Below, one piece after another: positions 1 through 8,840 of a DNA stretch of 64,000 bases. The stretch is from Chloroflexota bacterium (GTDB taxonomy: Bacteria; Chloroflexota; UBA11872): contig JAJEDE010000012.1 of assembly GCA_022821645.1 (NCBI GenBank), positions 112,004 to 176,003 of the forward strand. The letters run 5' to 3'. Each line of letters starts with the position of its first letter. The first letter of the stretch is position 1. The notes under the pieces were generated by a model that worked only from the letters and a program-made list of their open reading frames with translations, was not told where the DNA came from and ran no database searches. Position numbers and translations under genes: made by a program.

Positions 1-276
1 CACCAGGTCGCCAAGGCTTAGGTCGGCAACCTCTGGTCCCAGCGCAATCACCTCGCCGACGCTCTGATAGCCCTCGTTGGACGGCAACTCGTGGTCCGGG
101 CGCGAGTAGTTGCCGCCCAGCATGTTGTTGCGTTCGGTGCCGTTGGTGATCCCGCTGTAGATGGTGCGGGTCTTGATCTCGTTGGCTTTGGGCGCATCGG
201 TGTACTCCGGCCAGTCGTCAACCAGCCGCTTGCCCCGCCGCCCATCGGCTTCAAGCACGGTTACCAATGCGCGCAT
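1..276 (-). CDS. Zinc-type (MDR) alcohol dehydrogenase, N-terminal part
   Basis: The first 92 codons of a gene that runs off the left edge of the window. The frame starts at the ATG ending at 276, preceded by a strong AGGAGG, and is open to base 1. The stretch GYQSVGEVIALG followed by LGDLV is the GroES-like N-terminal fold of medium-chain dehydrogenases, which place a catalytic domain before an NAD(P)-binding Rossmann domain; the latter is outside the window. It lies 23 bases after the ThuA-like gene and is probably the last visible gene of the same catabolic operon. Substrate unknown. Confidence 0.72.
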   Translation of the reverse strand, partial: MRALVTVLEADGRRGKRLVDDWPEYTDAPKANEIKTRTIYSGITNGTERNNMLGGNYSRPDHELPSNEGYQSVGEVIALGPEVADLSLGDLV

Positions 277-299
277 GGCCGTCCCTCCTGACAATTGAC

Positions 300-950
300 C
301 TAGAGCACTCCGGCGGCCCAGCGGATGCCCCGGTGCAGCACGGTGCGGAATCCAGCGTCGGCATAGGCAGCATTGTCGTGGCCCGACTGGAAGCAGAACA
401 CGCGCGACTTCCCGAACCGCCGCGTCCAGGCCAGCGTTCGCATGCTCAGCGCGTGCTGAGTGGTCAGCAGGATGCGGCTGCCTTCCTCGGCGCTGGACAT
501 CGTGTACGTCTCGTCCGGCAGTTCCCAGTCGGCCAGACCGGCGGTGATGGGGTGATCCGGATCGGCCACCTGCACCGGAACCTGCTGGTTCATGTGGTAC
601 CCGAAAGTCCGGTCGTCGATGCCGCAGATCTCGGACCAGCGCGGCCACTCGGGAAACGCCAGCAGCGCGTGGTGCAAAACCACGATGCCCTGTGAGGTTT
701 CGCCCAGCGACTCCAGCGCCGCCGCCGTCCGCTCGTCCGGCGCCGGGCGGTGGAAGTTGTAGAACACCAGCACGTCATACGCGTCGCGCACCCCGCCCAG
801 ATCGGCCACGAAGTTGTCCAGGTCCTGCGGATAGGCATCGACATCCGCCATGCTCCGAAACGCCGCCTGGAACCCGGGCACGTCAAACCGGTGCTCGCCG
901 GTGATAAGCGCGGCGGTGACCGTGCTGGCGTCCTTGGGTAGGCGTCCCAT
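300..950 (-). CDS. ThuA-like domain protein (class I amidotransferase-like fold)
   Basis: 216 aa, the usual size of a stand-alone ThuA domain. Visible family signatures are GIVVLHHAL in the first half, DHPITAGL, DETYTM, and the C-terminal SRVFCFQSGHD followed by a conserved helix ending RGIRWAAG. ThuA proteins are linked genetically to trehalose and other sugar utilisation, but their reaction is not settled, so no activity is assigned. GAGGGAG precedes the ATG at 950. The gene lies 46 bases downstream of the PEP-hydrolase-like gene and 23 bases upstream of the alcohol dehydrogenase, so co-transcription is likely. Confidence 0.8.
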   Translation of the reverse strand: MGRLPKDASTVTAALITGEHRFDVPGFQAAFRSMADVDAYPQDLDNFVADLGGVRDAYDVLVFYNFHRPAPDERTAAALESLGETSQGIVVLHHALLAFPEWPRWSEICGIDDRTFGYHMNQQVPVQVADPDHPITAGLADWELPDETYTMSSAEEGSRILLTTQHALSMRTLAWTRRFGKSRVFCFQSGHDNAAYADAGFRTVLHRGIRWAAGVL

Positions 951-996
951 TTGCTCCCTCTCAGCTAGGCGTGCGGCGGTGAGTCCGCAAACGCGT

Positions 997-1833
997 TCAG
1001 CCCTTCGCCGCCTTCAGCGCCTCCACCTGCTCGCGGATGCCGACCTCCGTCGGCAGGCGTTCGATGCTGGACGCGCCAAAGAACCCGGCCACGCCTTCGG
1101 TATTCGCCAGCACATGGCGCACGTCGCTGGGATCGGCAATCGGTCCGCCGTGACACAGCACCACCGCGTCCGGCTTTTCGGCCACGGCGGCGTCGTGAAT
1201 GGCTTGCACGCTCGCCACCGCGTCGTCCAGCGTCAGCGCGGTCGTGGCGCCGATGGAGCCCTTGGTCGTCAGCCCCATGTGCGGCACCAGCACGTCCGCC
1301 CCGGCCCGGCTCATCGCCACCGCCTGGTCGGGGTCGAACACGTACGGACACGTCAGCATGTCCAGCTCGTGGGCCTGGCGAATCAGGTCCACCTCCAGGC
1401 CAAACCCCATGTTCGTCTCTTCCAGGCCCTGGCGGAAGATGCCGTCGATCAGCCCCACCGTCGGGAAATTCTGCACGCCGTCGAAGCCCATGGCCTTCAG
1501 CTGCTTCAGAAACGTGGGCATCAGCCGGAACGGATCGGTCCCGCACACCCCCGCCAGCACCGGCGTGTCCTGCACCACCGGCAGCACCTCCGACGCCATG
1601 TCCACCACGATCGCGTTGGCGTCGCCAAAGGGCATCATCCCCGACAACGACCCGCGGCCCGCCATCCGGAAGCGGCCCGAGTTGTAGATGATGATCAGGT
1701 CCGCGCCGCCCTGCTCGGCGAACTTGGCCGTGATGCCGGTACCGGCCCCGCAGCCAATGATCGGCTCCCCCGCGTCCAGCGTGCCCCGCAGGCGCCCCAG
1801 CGCCTCAGCCCGTGGGATATACGGCATGCGCAC
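997..1833 (-). CDS. PEP-hydrolase-like TIM-barrel protein
   Basis: 278 aa protein of the TIM-barrel signal-transduction/phosphoenolpyruvate-hydrolase-like family. The glycine-rich [20 protein letters not shown] near residue 25, the [14 protein letters not shown] segment near residue 50 and the [12 protein letters not shown] segment near residue 120 are characteristic; the length fits the family. Family members resemble isocitrate-lyase/PEP-mutase barrels and occur in catabolic clusters, but the substrate is generally unknown. Start taken at the ATG ending at 1833 ([12 protein letters not shown]), with GAAAGGAA seven bases upstream. Neighbours suggest a degradation pathway, possibly cleaving a 2-oxo-acid-like intermediate; that is inference. 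Confidence 0.8.
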   Translation of the reverse strand: MRMPYIPRAEALGRLRGTLDAGEPIIGCGAGTGITAKFAEQGGADLIIIYNSGRFRMAGRGSLSGMMPFGDANAIVVDMASEVLPVVQDTPVLAGVCGTDPFRLMPTFLKQLKAMGFDGVQNFPTVGLIDGIFRQGLEETNMGFGLEVDLIRQAHELDMLTCPYVFDPDQAVAMSRAGADVLVPHMGLTTKGSIGATTALTLDDAVASVQAIHDAAVAEKPDAVVLCHGGPIADPSDVRHVLANTEGVAGFFGASSIERLPTEVGIREQVEALKAAKG

Positions 1834-2037
1834 ATTCCTTTCCTTCGTGTACGGCTCTTCTGGGAGACCCTCGCATCACGCCCCTCATCATCGAATCCGC
1901 ATCCGCTCTTTCTCCATCTCCGCGTGGGAGAGGGTCGAATCGCCGGGTGTCCGCTGTCGCCGGCGAAACAGGACTGTCGCGACCATTCCCATCCGTCGCG
2001 ACCGAAGGAAACACCGGGATCTCTTCGTTCGCGGCAC
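1834..2037. repeat. Intergenic spacer with dispersed-repeat-like sequence
   Basis: The 204-base gap between the Rieske and TIM-barrel genes carries a pyrimidine-rich stretch followed by CGTGGGAGAGGG (about 1923-1934), resembling the reverse of the CCCTCTCCCACGGGG motif at 63460-63476, then a CGCGACC repeat pair around 1979-2002. It looks like a member of an intergenic dispersed repeat family rather than coding sequence. No promoter could be assigned with confidence. Confidence 0.35.
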
Positions 2038-2412
2038 CTACCCCGCCCCAAGCTCGATAAGAACCCGGCCGGCCGTGACCTGCACCGGGTACACCCGCAC
2101 CCTTGCCCGGTCCGGGTCGGCCAGCGCCCGGCCCGTGGCCATGTCGAAGATCCAGCCGTGCCACGGGCATTGGAGCAACGTCCGTCCGCCGGTCTGGTAC
2201 TCGATGTGCCCGCCCACGCTATCGGCGTGAACGTTGCCCTTGCACCGGCCGGACGACAGCCGCGCCCCCTGGTGCGCGCACACATCGCGGGCGGCGTGAA
2301 ACTGCGTGCCCCCGTTCACGACCACAAAGCCGCGCCCCCCGATCTCGACGCGCCTGGGCTGGCCGACCTCGAAGTCGGCCTCCGCCCCTACGTCATGCAC
2401 GCTCGAAGTCAT
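2038..2412 (-). CDS. Rieske [2Fe-2S] ferredoxin-like protein
   Basis: 124 aa from the ATG ending at 2412. The two Rieske ligand boxes are intact: CAHQGARL (C-x-H) and CPWHGW (C-x-x-H), with about 36 residues between them, so a [2Fe-2S] cluster bound by two Cys and two His is expected. Small stand-alone Rieske proteins pass electrons to oxygenases or serve as regulatory subunits. The start overlaps the end of the amidohydrolase gene by 20 bases, implying co-translation. A longer frame opens upstream but lies inside that gene. No ring-hydroxylating oxygenase large subunit is visible, so its electron-transfer partner is unknown. Confidence 0.85.
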   Translation of the reverse strand: MTSSVHDVGAEADFEVGQPRRVEIGGRGFVVVNGGTQFHAARDVCAHQGARLSSGRCKGNVHADSVGGHIEYQTGGRTLLQCPWHGWIFDMATGRALADPDRARVRVYPVQVTAGRVLIELGAG

Positions 2413-3505
2413 AGAACGCCGTGGCGTTGTCAGCCATGATCTTCCGCCGCAACTCGCCACGCACCACCGACGGCAGCGCGCGGTCCGGCGCGTCGAAGTC
2501 CCAGTGCGGATAGTCGGTAGCGAACATCAGGAAGTCGTCCCGCCCGATCATGTCGAAGATCTGCAGCAGGTGCTGCGGGTTGGGCGGCTCGTCCATCGGC
2601 TGCGTCGTCATCCGGAAATGCTCCAGGATGTACTCGCTCGGCAGCTTGCGCAGCCACGGCACTTCCTCTTTCAGCCCCTTGTAGTTCTTGTCGAACCGCC
2701 ACATCAGCGGCGGCATCCACGAGAACCCGCCCTCGATCAGCGCGATCCGCAGGTTGGGCAGCCGCTCGAAGATGCCCTCCGACACCAGGCTCAACACCTG
2801 CGCCTCGAACGCCTGTGTCATCCCCGTGTGGTCTTCCAGGTAATACGAAGGCCAGCCGGTGGCCGTGATCGGGTGGTTGCCCCACCCGCCAAAGTGAATC
2901 CCAACCGGCAGGTCCATATCGGCCGCCGCCTCGAACAGCGGGTAGTAGTGACGTTTCCCGTACGGCGCGTTACCGCGAACCGTCAGGATCACCTGCACGA
3001 ATCGCCCGTCCTTGCCGCAGCGACGGATCTCTTCGGCCGCCGCCTCGGGAATCTGCGGCGTGACCGTGATGGAACTGCGCCAACGCTCGTCGCTGTCCAG
3101 CCACACGTGCCGCTGCCATTCGTTCACGGCGCGAGCCAGCGCGATCGAGAAGTCGTCGTTGTGCACGTGGCCCGCCGCGTACAACGGCGTAAGGATCCCA
3201 AACTGCATGTCCCACTCGTCCAGCAGTTGCTCGCGCACAAAGTCGGGATCCGCGCCCGGTCGCAGCCCATTCGGCGGCCAGGCGTCCCGTCGCGCGGCCA
3301 TTTCGTAGCCCTTCGGATACTGCGTGCCCGGCGGCGCCGCAAAGCCGGACTGCTTGACGTACTGCACCCACCGGTCCGACATGAACGGGGTCAGGTCGTG
3401 AATCGTGTTCGGATACGGATGAACGTCGCAATCGATAACGGTCAACGAGGTACGGCCGTTCGCGGCCTCCGCAGCCGCCGGCGCGTCAAGGACAGCCTGT
3501 GCCAT
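2393..3505 (-). CDS. Amidohydrolase family protein (amidohydrolase_2)
   Basis: 370 aa metal-dependent hydrolase/decarboxylase-like TIM barrel. The N-terminal metal motif is DCDVHPYP near residue 25; later His positions include VGIHFGGWG near 210, and the C-terminal acid lies in FATDYPHWDFDAP near 340. This arrangement is typical of the ACMSD-like amidohydrolase_2 family, whose members act on aromatic acids and related compounds. GGAGGGGG precedes the ATG at 3505. It is the first gene of a minus-strand cluster with the overlapping Rieske gene. The substrate cannot be read from sequence. Confidence 0.85.
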   Translation of the reverse strand: MAQAVLDAPAAAEAANGRTSLTVIDCDVHPYPNTIHDLTPFMSDRWVQYVKQSGFAAPPGTQYPKGYEMAARRDAWPPNGLRPGADPDFVREQLLDEWDMQFGILTPLYAAGHVHNDDFSIALARAVNEWQRHVWLDSDERWRSSITVTPQIPEAAAEEIRRCGKDGRFVQVILTVRGNAPYGKRHYYPLFEAAADMDLPVGIHFGGWGNHPITATGWPSYYLEDHTGMTQAFEAQVLSLVSEGIFERLPNLRIALIEGGFSWMPPLMWRFDKNYKGLKEEVPWLRKLPSEYILEHFRMTTQPMDEPPNPQHLLQIFDMIGRDDFLMFATDYPHWDFDAPDRALPSVVRGELRRKIMADNATAFYDFERA

Positions 3506-3577
3506 GGAACCCCCTCCTTATCGCCCGATACTCGCCACCCACACCCCACCCGTCAAGACCCGGCGGCCCTTTGCTCG

Positions 3578-3964
3578 CTAGGCGGCCTCGATATCCGTAC
3601 GCGCAAAGTCCTCACCCTTGAACAGCAGCGGCTCCCCCGTCGACTCCGCCAGCGCATACGCAAAGCAGTCCCCAAAGTTCAGCCCCGCCGGATGGTTCCC
3701 CTTCCCAAATCGCCGCCAGGCTGCGCGTGCGATATGAGCCTGCTCCACCGTGACCGGCGCCAGCGCGATAGACGCCTCCTCCAAATATGCGTCCAACTGA
3801 TGCCCGGCTAGGAGGCCTCGACGACCCTCAAGCACCATGACTGTCTCTAGATAGTTGACAGCTGACAGTTGGCAGCGCGGAGCCCTGGCGATCGCCTCGT
3901 CGAAGTGCTCCGCTTCGTCTTCGTCGAACAGAATGCTGATGATCGCCGAGGTATCGACAATCAC
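3578..3964 (-). CDS. vapC: PIN-domain toxin of a VapBC-type pair
   Basis: 128 aa PIN ribonuclease. Acidic residues expected for the Mg-dependent active site are present: D4 in IVDTSA, the glutamate in NYLETVMVLEGRRG near 40, and D99 in LNFGDCFAYALA, followed by a distal acid in KGEDFARTD. It starts with GTG inside the stop of the antitoxin gene (GTGA overlap), the usual VapB-VapC coupling. VapC toxins cleave tRNA or rRNA and are held inactive by VapB. A truncated second copy lies 296 bases upstream. Confidence 0.88.
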   Translation of the reverse strand: MIVDTSAIISILFDEDEAEHFDEAIARAPRCQLSAVNYLETVMVLEGRRGLLAGHQLDAYLEEASIALAPVTVEQAHIARAAWRRFGKGNHPAGLNFGDCFAYALAESTGEPLLFKGEDFARTDIEAA

Positions 3965-4218
3965 TTCGGCAACCCGCGTTCGTCGTACAGCAGGTCTCCG
4001 TGGTCAACTGCCGGCCCCCCCTCGCGCAACAGTTCGGCGCAGCGCTTGGAGATCACGCGCATCCTGCGGAGTCGCGCCTCCACGCTGCGTTCTCGCCGTT
4101 CCCGCTCCAGTCGCTCTTGCAGCGCCACGGTTATCGCACCCGTCTTGGTCTCTCCAGTGAGTTCCGCCAACTCGGTGGCCAACTGGCAGGTTTCCTGATT
4201 CTTGATGTTGAGGCTCAC
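3961..4218 (-). CDS. vapB: VapB-type antitoxin (PSK transcription-factor family)
   Basis: 85 aa. The N-terminal SLNIKNQETCQLATELAELT with GETKTGAI is the conserved DNA-binding segment of the Psk/VapB antitoxin family; the C-terminus (HGDLLYDERGLPK) is the region that usually contacts the toxin. It overlaps vapC by four bases. The pair is probably autoregulated at the promoter upstream of 4218. The neighbouring decayed copy shares the same ends, showing local duplication. Confidence 0.87.
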   Translation of the reverse strand: MSLNIKNQETCQLATELAELTGETKTGAITVALQERLERERRERSVEARLRRMRVISKRCAELLREGGPAVDHGDLLYDERGLPK

Positions 4219-4259
4219 GAGTTTCCTTCTACGGTAGATTCGCCGCTCGCATGTCTACC

Positions 4260-4340
4260 CTACGAGTGGCTAATGCGCTGGGCAAGGTCATCCGGCTCTT
4301 GAAACAGGATCGCCAGCACCGCCGACGTATCCACGATCAC
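4260..4340 (-). pseudogene. vapC fragment, second copy, truncated after 26 residues
   Basis: A GTG at 4340 overlaps the stop of the second vapB copy exactly as in the intact pair and starts IVDTSAVLAILF, matching IVDTSAIISILF of the intact toxin. The frame stops with TAG at 4260-4262 after only 26 aa, so most of the PIN domain, including two catalytic acids, is missing. A non-functional remnant. Confidence 0.75.
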
Positions 4341-4583
4341 TTCGGCAAGCCGCGCTCGTCATACAGGAAGTCGCCGTGATCCTCGGCCGACGGCCCGTCC
4401 CTTAGCACGGCCGCGCAACGCTTCCCGATGGCAAGCAACTCCTCGGTTAGCGCCTCCACGCTGCTCCCGCTCCAGCCGCTCCCGCAGCGCCACCGTTATC
4501 GCACCGGTCTTCGTCTCGCCGGTCAGTTCCGCAAGCTCACTGGCCAGTCGACACGTCTCCTCGTTCTTGATGTTGAGGCTCAC
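4337..4583 (-). pseudogene. vapB second copy, frameshifted
   Basis: From the GTG at 4583 the frame reads SLNIKNEETCRLASELAELT, nearly identical to the intact antitoxin, through about residue 40. Reading then continues in another frame as EALTEELLAIGKRCA to HGDFLYDERGLPK and a stop at 4337, again matching the intact copy. Relative to the intact gene this corresponds to an 11-base deletion in the arginine/glutamate-rich linker. The antitoxin could bind DNA at most with its N-terminal part. Confidence 0.78.
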
Positions 4584-4682
4584 CGGTCCCTCGCATGGGT
4601 AGAACACATCTAGACGATTCTACCCTGCGATCCCTCGTGCCGGCCCGCACCCCGGGCTCCCCACCTATGTGACCATGCCCCC

Positions 4683-5465
4683 ATGCACCTCCAAGCCCTC
4701 CTCTTCGACCTCGACGACACCCTTATCCCCGACGAAAGCGCCTCCGAAGCCGCCTTCCTCGCCGCCTGCGCCCCCGTCGCCGAGCGTTACGGCCTCGACC
4801 CCGCCGCCGTCGCCCATTCCGCCGGCGCCTGCGCCCGCCAACTCTGGCGCGCCTCCGATCACATCCACTACTGCCAGTCCATCGGCATCAGTTCCTGGGA
4901 AGGCCTTTGGGCCGACTTCACCGGCGACGCCCGCGACCTCCAACGCCTCAACGCCTGGGCCCCCGCCTACCGCCGCGAAGCCTGGAGCCTTGCCCTCGCC
5001 CAGCACGGCGTCGACGACACCGCCTACGCCGACCACCTCGCCAACCGCTTCCGCCACGAACGCCGCCAACGCAACGCCATGTTCTCTGACGCCGCCGACC
5101 TGTTGCCCATATTCGCCCGCCGCCTGCCCCTCGCCCTCGTCACCAACGGCGCCCCCAACCTCCAGCACTTCAAGATCGACGCCTCAGGCGTCCGCCCTTA
5201 CTTCCAGTCCATCGTCGTCTCCGGCGAAGTCGGCATCGGCAAACCCCACCCGGCCCCCATGCAACGCGCCCTCCAACAGCTCAACTGCGACCCCGCCCAC
5301 GCCGCCATGGTCGGCGACAACCTCACCACCGACATCGCCGGCGCCCTCAACACCGGTGTGTACTCGGTCTGGCTGAATCGAGACAGCACTTCGCCCACCG
5401 GCGACATTCGTCCAGACCGAACCGTTTCCGGTCTGCTCGAACTCTCCACCCTGATCGACCCGTAA
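4683..5465 (+). CDS. HAD-superfamily (subfamily IA) hydrolase
   Basis: 260 aa. Motif I is LFDLDDT with nucleophile D9 and acid D11; motif II is LVTNGAP near 155; the motif III lysine lies in GIGKPHP near 188; motif IV is MVGDNLTTDI near 220. An all-alpha cap fits between motif I and II. This is a phosphatase-like fold; pyrimidine-nucleotidase or haloacid-dehalogenase-like substrates are possible but not resolvable. Start at ATG 4683. A single gene, transcribed against both flanking genes, with strong C bias in third positions. Confidence 0.85.
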   Translation: MHLQALLFDLDDTLIPDESASEAAFLAACAPVAERYGLDPAAVAHSAGACARQLWRASDHIHYCQSIGISSWEGLWADFTGDARDLQRLNAWAPAYRREAWSLALAQHGVDDTAYADHLANRFRHERRQRNAMFSDAADLLPIFARRLPLALVTNGAPNLQHFKIDASGVRPYFQSIVVSGEVGIGKPHPAPMQRALQQLNCDPAHAAMVGDNLTTDIAGALNTGVYSVWLNRDSTSPTGDIRPDRTVSGLLELSTLIDP

Positions 5466-5580
5466 GCGACATCGATTCGCCGGTCTGGCCACTCGGGCCG
5501 AGTCAGCGTCTCATGATCCGCTTTCGCAGCGTCGATCAGCCTCGGATCGGCGTCGACAGACGCACCGTCGGCAGCGGCAG

Positions 5581-6795
5581 CTAGGGCTCCACCAGCTCGG
5601 TGGCAGCATCCGCACGATCCAACGTCGTACGTGATCTCCCGGACAGAAGCCCGATGGCTTGCCACGTCACCAGCACCAACGTCGCGGCCGTGCGTACGAC
5701 CCAGAGAATCGGGCGCGAAAGCGGCAGCACGAACTCCACGAGGTAAACGGGAATCAGCCAGCCGACGGCTCGCGGCCGGGCGGCGAGCACAAGTCCGGTC
5801 GCCAGCGGGAGCACGTAGTAGCGACCGTGGCCGAGCATGAGCGCGAAGCCATAGGCCAGCGAAACCCTGAACATGCCCCAGCGAGGATCGCGGCTCAGCC
5901 ACCCGACCAGCGGCGCCGATGCGAGAACCGCAAGCATGGGCCAGTCCTGCGGTCCTCGAAGCACATCGGGCATTTCGACGCCGAACGCCCGTGTGAATCC
6001 CCAGAAGACCGGCAGTCCATCGCCACGGTCCTGTAGATGGCCGACAACAGCCCAATGCACGGCGGCGGCATCACGGATAAGAAACGGTCCGACAATCAGC
6101 GCGCCAATTGCCGCAGCGCCAAGTGCGTAGTGGGCAAGCATCTCTCGACCTTGACGGGCGTAGAACCCCGCAAGCACTAGACCGGGAATCACGAACTCTG
6201 ATCGTGTAACGACGCTCAAGCCGATTAGCGCGCCGGCCTGCCAGGGAACCCAGACCTGCAACACCGCAGCGACCAGAAAGAACGCGGCAACGGCGGAGGC
6301 ATGTCCGTTGAGCGCTCCCGCCTCAAACACCCAGGGCGTGAACAGCCACAGGATTCCAATTGCGAGAGACAAGGGCCGCGACAGCCCCTGCCTGCGGGAA
6401 AGAACGATAAACAGCCACGCCGCCGCGACCTCAAAGATGTGCACGATGACCTTAACGGCCAGGATCCGGTCCCAGCCCATCGCGTCAAAGACGCGCTGCA
6501 AGGGGGCCAGCAGCATGGGAAACAGCGGGAGATGGGCATAGGTGAACGATTGGTCCGAGTTGTTGGCGTAATAGTTGAAGTGCTCGGACGTGTAAAGAAC
6601 CTCGGCGAAGGCGAAGAAGTGCTGCAGATCGCCGTAGAGGAACGTCTTACCTTCGAGCGATCGGACGGTCAGGGCCACTGCCAGAGCCGCGGCTCCAAGG
6701 GCAGCAAGAACCGGAAGGCGGTCAAGGCGTGCGACGAGGCCGTCAAGACGCGTCACGATGGGTCGGTTTTCTCGTCTGGGCGTAATGTTCGACAC
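5581..6795 (-). CDS. Polytopic membrane protein, GT-C glycosyltransferase-like
   Basis: 404 aa with about ten hydrophobic segments beginning near residue 30. After the first membrane helix comes FLYGDLQHFFAFA, an acidic first-loop motif in the position where GT-C (lipid-linked sugar) glycosyltransferases carry their catalytic Asp, then a long loop with Tyr/Asn-rich sequence. This suggests a mannosyltransferase-like enzyme, but the family cannot be fixed by eye. The end lies 115 bases from the HAD hydrolase end (convergent). The N-terminus is cytosolic and basic. No sugar-nucleotide genes lie nearby to hint at a substrate. Confidence 0.6.
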   Translation of the reverse strand: MSNITPRRENRPIVTRLDGLVARLDRLPVLAALGAAALAVALTVRSLEGKTFLYGDLQHFFAFAEVLYTSEHFNYYANNSDQSFTYAHLPLFPMLLAPLQRVFDAMGWDRILAVKVIVHIFEVAAAWLFIVLSRRQGLSRPLSLAIGILWLFTPWVFEAGALNGHASAVAAFFLVAAVLQVWVPWQAGALIGLSVVTRSEFVIPGLVLAGFYARQGREMLAHYALGAAAIGALIVGPFLIRDAAAVHWAVVGHLQDRGDGLPVFWGFTRAFGVEMPDVLRGPQDWPMLAVLASAPLVGWLSRDPRWGMFRVSLAYGFALMLGHGRYYVLPLATGLVLAARPRAVGWLIPVYLVEFVLPLSRPILWVVRTAATLVLVTWQAIGLLSGRSRTTLDRADAATELVEP

Positions 6796-6898
6796 CTTAC
6801 GGCCCCAGAGCCGCGGCTATACTCCAATACTCCCCGCTGGCGGCTGTCGGGTAACCGATGCTCGCCGGGACGGACCGGCCCGGAATTGAGGTGTGGCG

Positions 6899-8779
6899 AT
6901 GGCCTCCATGGATTCTGAAGTGCGGCGCCAGGCACATATGCGCCGCAGCCCGCTTACCTTCGTGCGCGATCACTGGCGCGCGATTCTCCTCTACCTTGGC
7001 CTCACAGGCCTCTTGGTCTACGGCCTGACGAATGCGTCAGAAATCACGCTGGGGATTCTGAGCTTCGCTTTCACGCTGGTTTACGCCATGATGTTCATGG
7101 TCGTCCAGTTCGGCTTTCTGTTCTACATATTGGGCAGGGGCCGCGTCTACTGGGTCCAGCCGGGCGAAACCGGGGTCTACTTCACGGACTATCGCGGGAA
7201 CGACCAGGTGCTGGAAGTCGCGCGTCGGGTCGTGCGGCTGCTGCAGGGCGCGAAGTCTTTCAAGCGCATGGGTGGCGAGATCACCCGCGGAGTTCTTCTA
7301 GAGGGTCCACCGGGTACCGGTAAGAGCTACCTGGCGCAGGTCATTGCCAACGAGGCCGGCATTCCTTTCGCTTACGCCTCGGCGCCGGGGTTCCAAAACA
7401 TGTTCATGGGTATCGGCAACCTGCGGGTGCGAATGCTCTATGGCAAGGCCCGCAAGATGGCGCGCAAGCACGGTGCCGCCATCATCTTCATTGATGAAAT
7501 TGACGCGATTGGCATGGCCCGCGCCGGGCAGACAGGCGGCGGCATGATGATGGGCGGCTTGTTTGGCGGCGGGGCCGGTTTCGGCCTGCTGAACGAGTTG
7601 TTGCTGCAGATGGACCCGCCCAACTTCGACAACGGCTGGTTCTCACGACTTCTGCGAACGATCGGACTTCGGAAGACCAGAGCCATGCCGCCAATCGTCC
7701 TGACGATGGGCGCCACCAACCTGGCGTCGGCGCTGGATCACGCACTCCTGCGTCCAGGCCGCTTCGACCGCAAGATCCACGTGGACCTGCCGGACCTGGA
7801 CGGCCGCAAAGACATCATTGAGTACTACCTGGCCAAGGTGCGGCACGAAGACATGCCGGTGGACCGCATGGCCAACGACACGATCTTGTACACGCCGGTG
7901 GCGATCAAGTTCGTAATCAACGAGGCTGTCATTCACGCGCACTTCGACGGGCGCGACGCGATCAGCTACGACGACTTCACGCGGGCGCGCGAGAACCATG
8001 AATGGGGACTGCGCGAACCGATTCGCGGGCTGACCGACGAGGATCGGCGGCGGCTGGCCTACCACGAGGCCGGGCACGCCATCGCCCAGGTGAAGCTCAA
8101 GGAGTGGGAACGGCTAACCAAGGTGACCATCGTCCGCCACGGCGACGCGCTCGGCTTGGCGGCCTGGAAGCCGGTGGAGGAAAAGCGCGTGCTCATCCGC
8201 GAAGAGTTGCTGGCCAGCATTCAGGTCAGCCTGGCCAGCCGCGCGGCCGAGGAGTTGTTCCTGGGGTCGCAGACGCTAGGCGTGACGTCCGACTTTGCCG
8301 GTGCCACGCATCTGGCATTCCAGATGCTCAGCTTCTGGGGCATGGACGGCAGCTTCTATTCGTCGCTTCCATTCGGTCCGATGGTGGACGCCAACGATCC
8401 GCGCATGAAGCGCAAGATCGACCAGGTGCTGGAACAGGAATACCGCAAGGTCAAAGGCCTGCTCTCGGAGTACTCGGGCGCGGTGCATGAACTGGCCCAG
8501 GAATTGATCGAAAACGACGAGGTAGACGGCCAGGACGTTGAGGACATGGTCAAGCGCTGGGACGAGAAGATCGCCGAGGGCAAGTCGCTCAAGGCACTGC
8601 CTGAAGGCGGCGTTCTGGTGGGCGTCGACGCCGAGCCGCAGCCATACGCCTACGGCGGCAACGGTAGCGGCAATGACGCGAACGGTCGCAACGGACACTC
8701 CGACGATTCGCCCGGCCGTGCCCGGCGACGCAGCAGGCTCCGAGACCGATACCAGTCGCGCGGAGCAAAGGACTCCTAG
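6899..8779 (+). CDS. FtsH-like membrane AAA+ zinc metalloprotease
   Basis: 626 aa from the ATG at 6899; GAGGTG six bases upstream favours it over an in-frame GTG at 6893. Two closely spaced membrane segments (about residues 25-80) precede an AAA+ module with Walker A GPPGTGKS near 135, Walker B IIFIDEIDAIG near 195 and the arginine-finger helix LLRPGRFDRKI. The peptidase has zinc motif HEAGH near 390 and a third-ligand Asp in GVTSDFAGA, as in FtsH. It differs from canonical FtsH: almost no periplasmic loop, a Gly/Met-rich insert after Walker B (GGGMMMGGLFGGGAGFG) and a charged Gly/Asn/Arg tail. Membrane protein quality control is the likely role. Confidence 0.85.
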   Translation: MASMDSEVRRQAHMRRSPLTFVRDHWRAILLYLGLTGLLVYGLTNASEITLGILSFAFTLVYAMMFMVVQFGFLFYILGRGRVYWVQPGETGVYFTDYRGNDQVLEVARRVVRLLQGAKSFKRMGGEITRGVLLEGPPGTGKSYLAQVIANEAGIPFAYASAPGFQNMFMGIGNLRVRMLYGKARKMARKHGAAIIFIDEIDAIGMARAGQTGGGMMMGGLFGGGAGFGLLNELLLQMDPPNFDNGWFSRLLRTIGLRKTRAMPPIVLTMGATNLASALDHALLRPGRFDRKIHVDLPDLDGRKDIIEYYLAKVRHEDMPVDRMANDTILYTPVAIKFVINEAVIHAHFDGRDAISYDDFTRARENHEWGLREPIRGLTDEDRRRLAYHEAGHAIAQVKLKEWERLTKVTIVRHGDALGLAAWKPVEEKRVLIREELLASIQVSLASRAAEELFLGSQTLGVTSDFAGATHLAFQMLSFWGMDGSFYSSLPFGPMVDANDPRMKRKIDQVLEQEYRKVKGLLSEYSGAVHELAQELIENDEVDGQDVEDMVKRWDEKIAEGKSLKALPEGGVLVGVDAEPQPYAYGGNGSGNDANGRNGHSDDSPGRARRRSRLRDRYQSRGAKDS

Positions 8780-8840
8780 CTAGCCGACTCACCAGGCGCG
8801 CGTCAGGCTTTGCCGGGCGCGCGTCTTGTCGGTCGGCAAC

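Noticed and set aside
850..2439. Long plus-strand open frame (529 codons)
   Set aside because: It lies opposite the ThuA-like and TIM-barrel genes, is Arg/His/Pro-rich and has no family resemblance; a high-GC antisense shadow.
2306..3811. Plus-strand open frame (501 codons)
   Set aside because: Antisense to the amidohydrolase, which has clear motifs and a ribosome-binding site.
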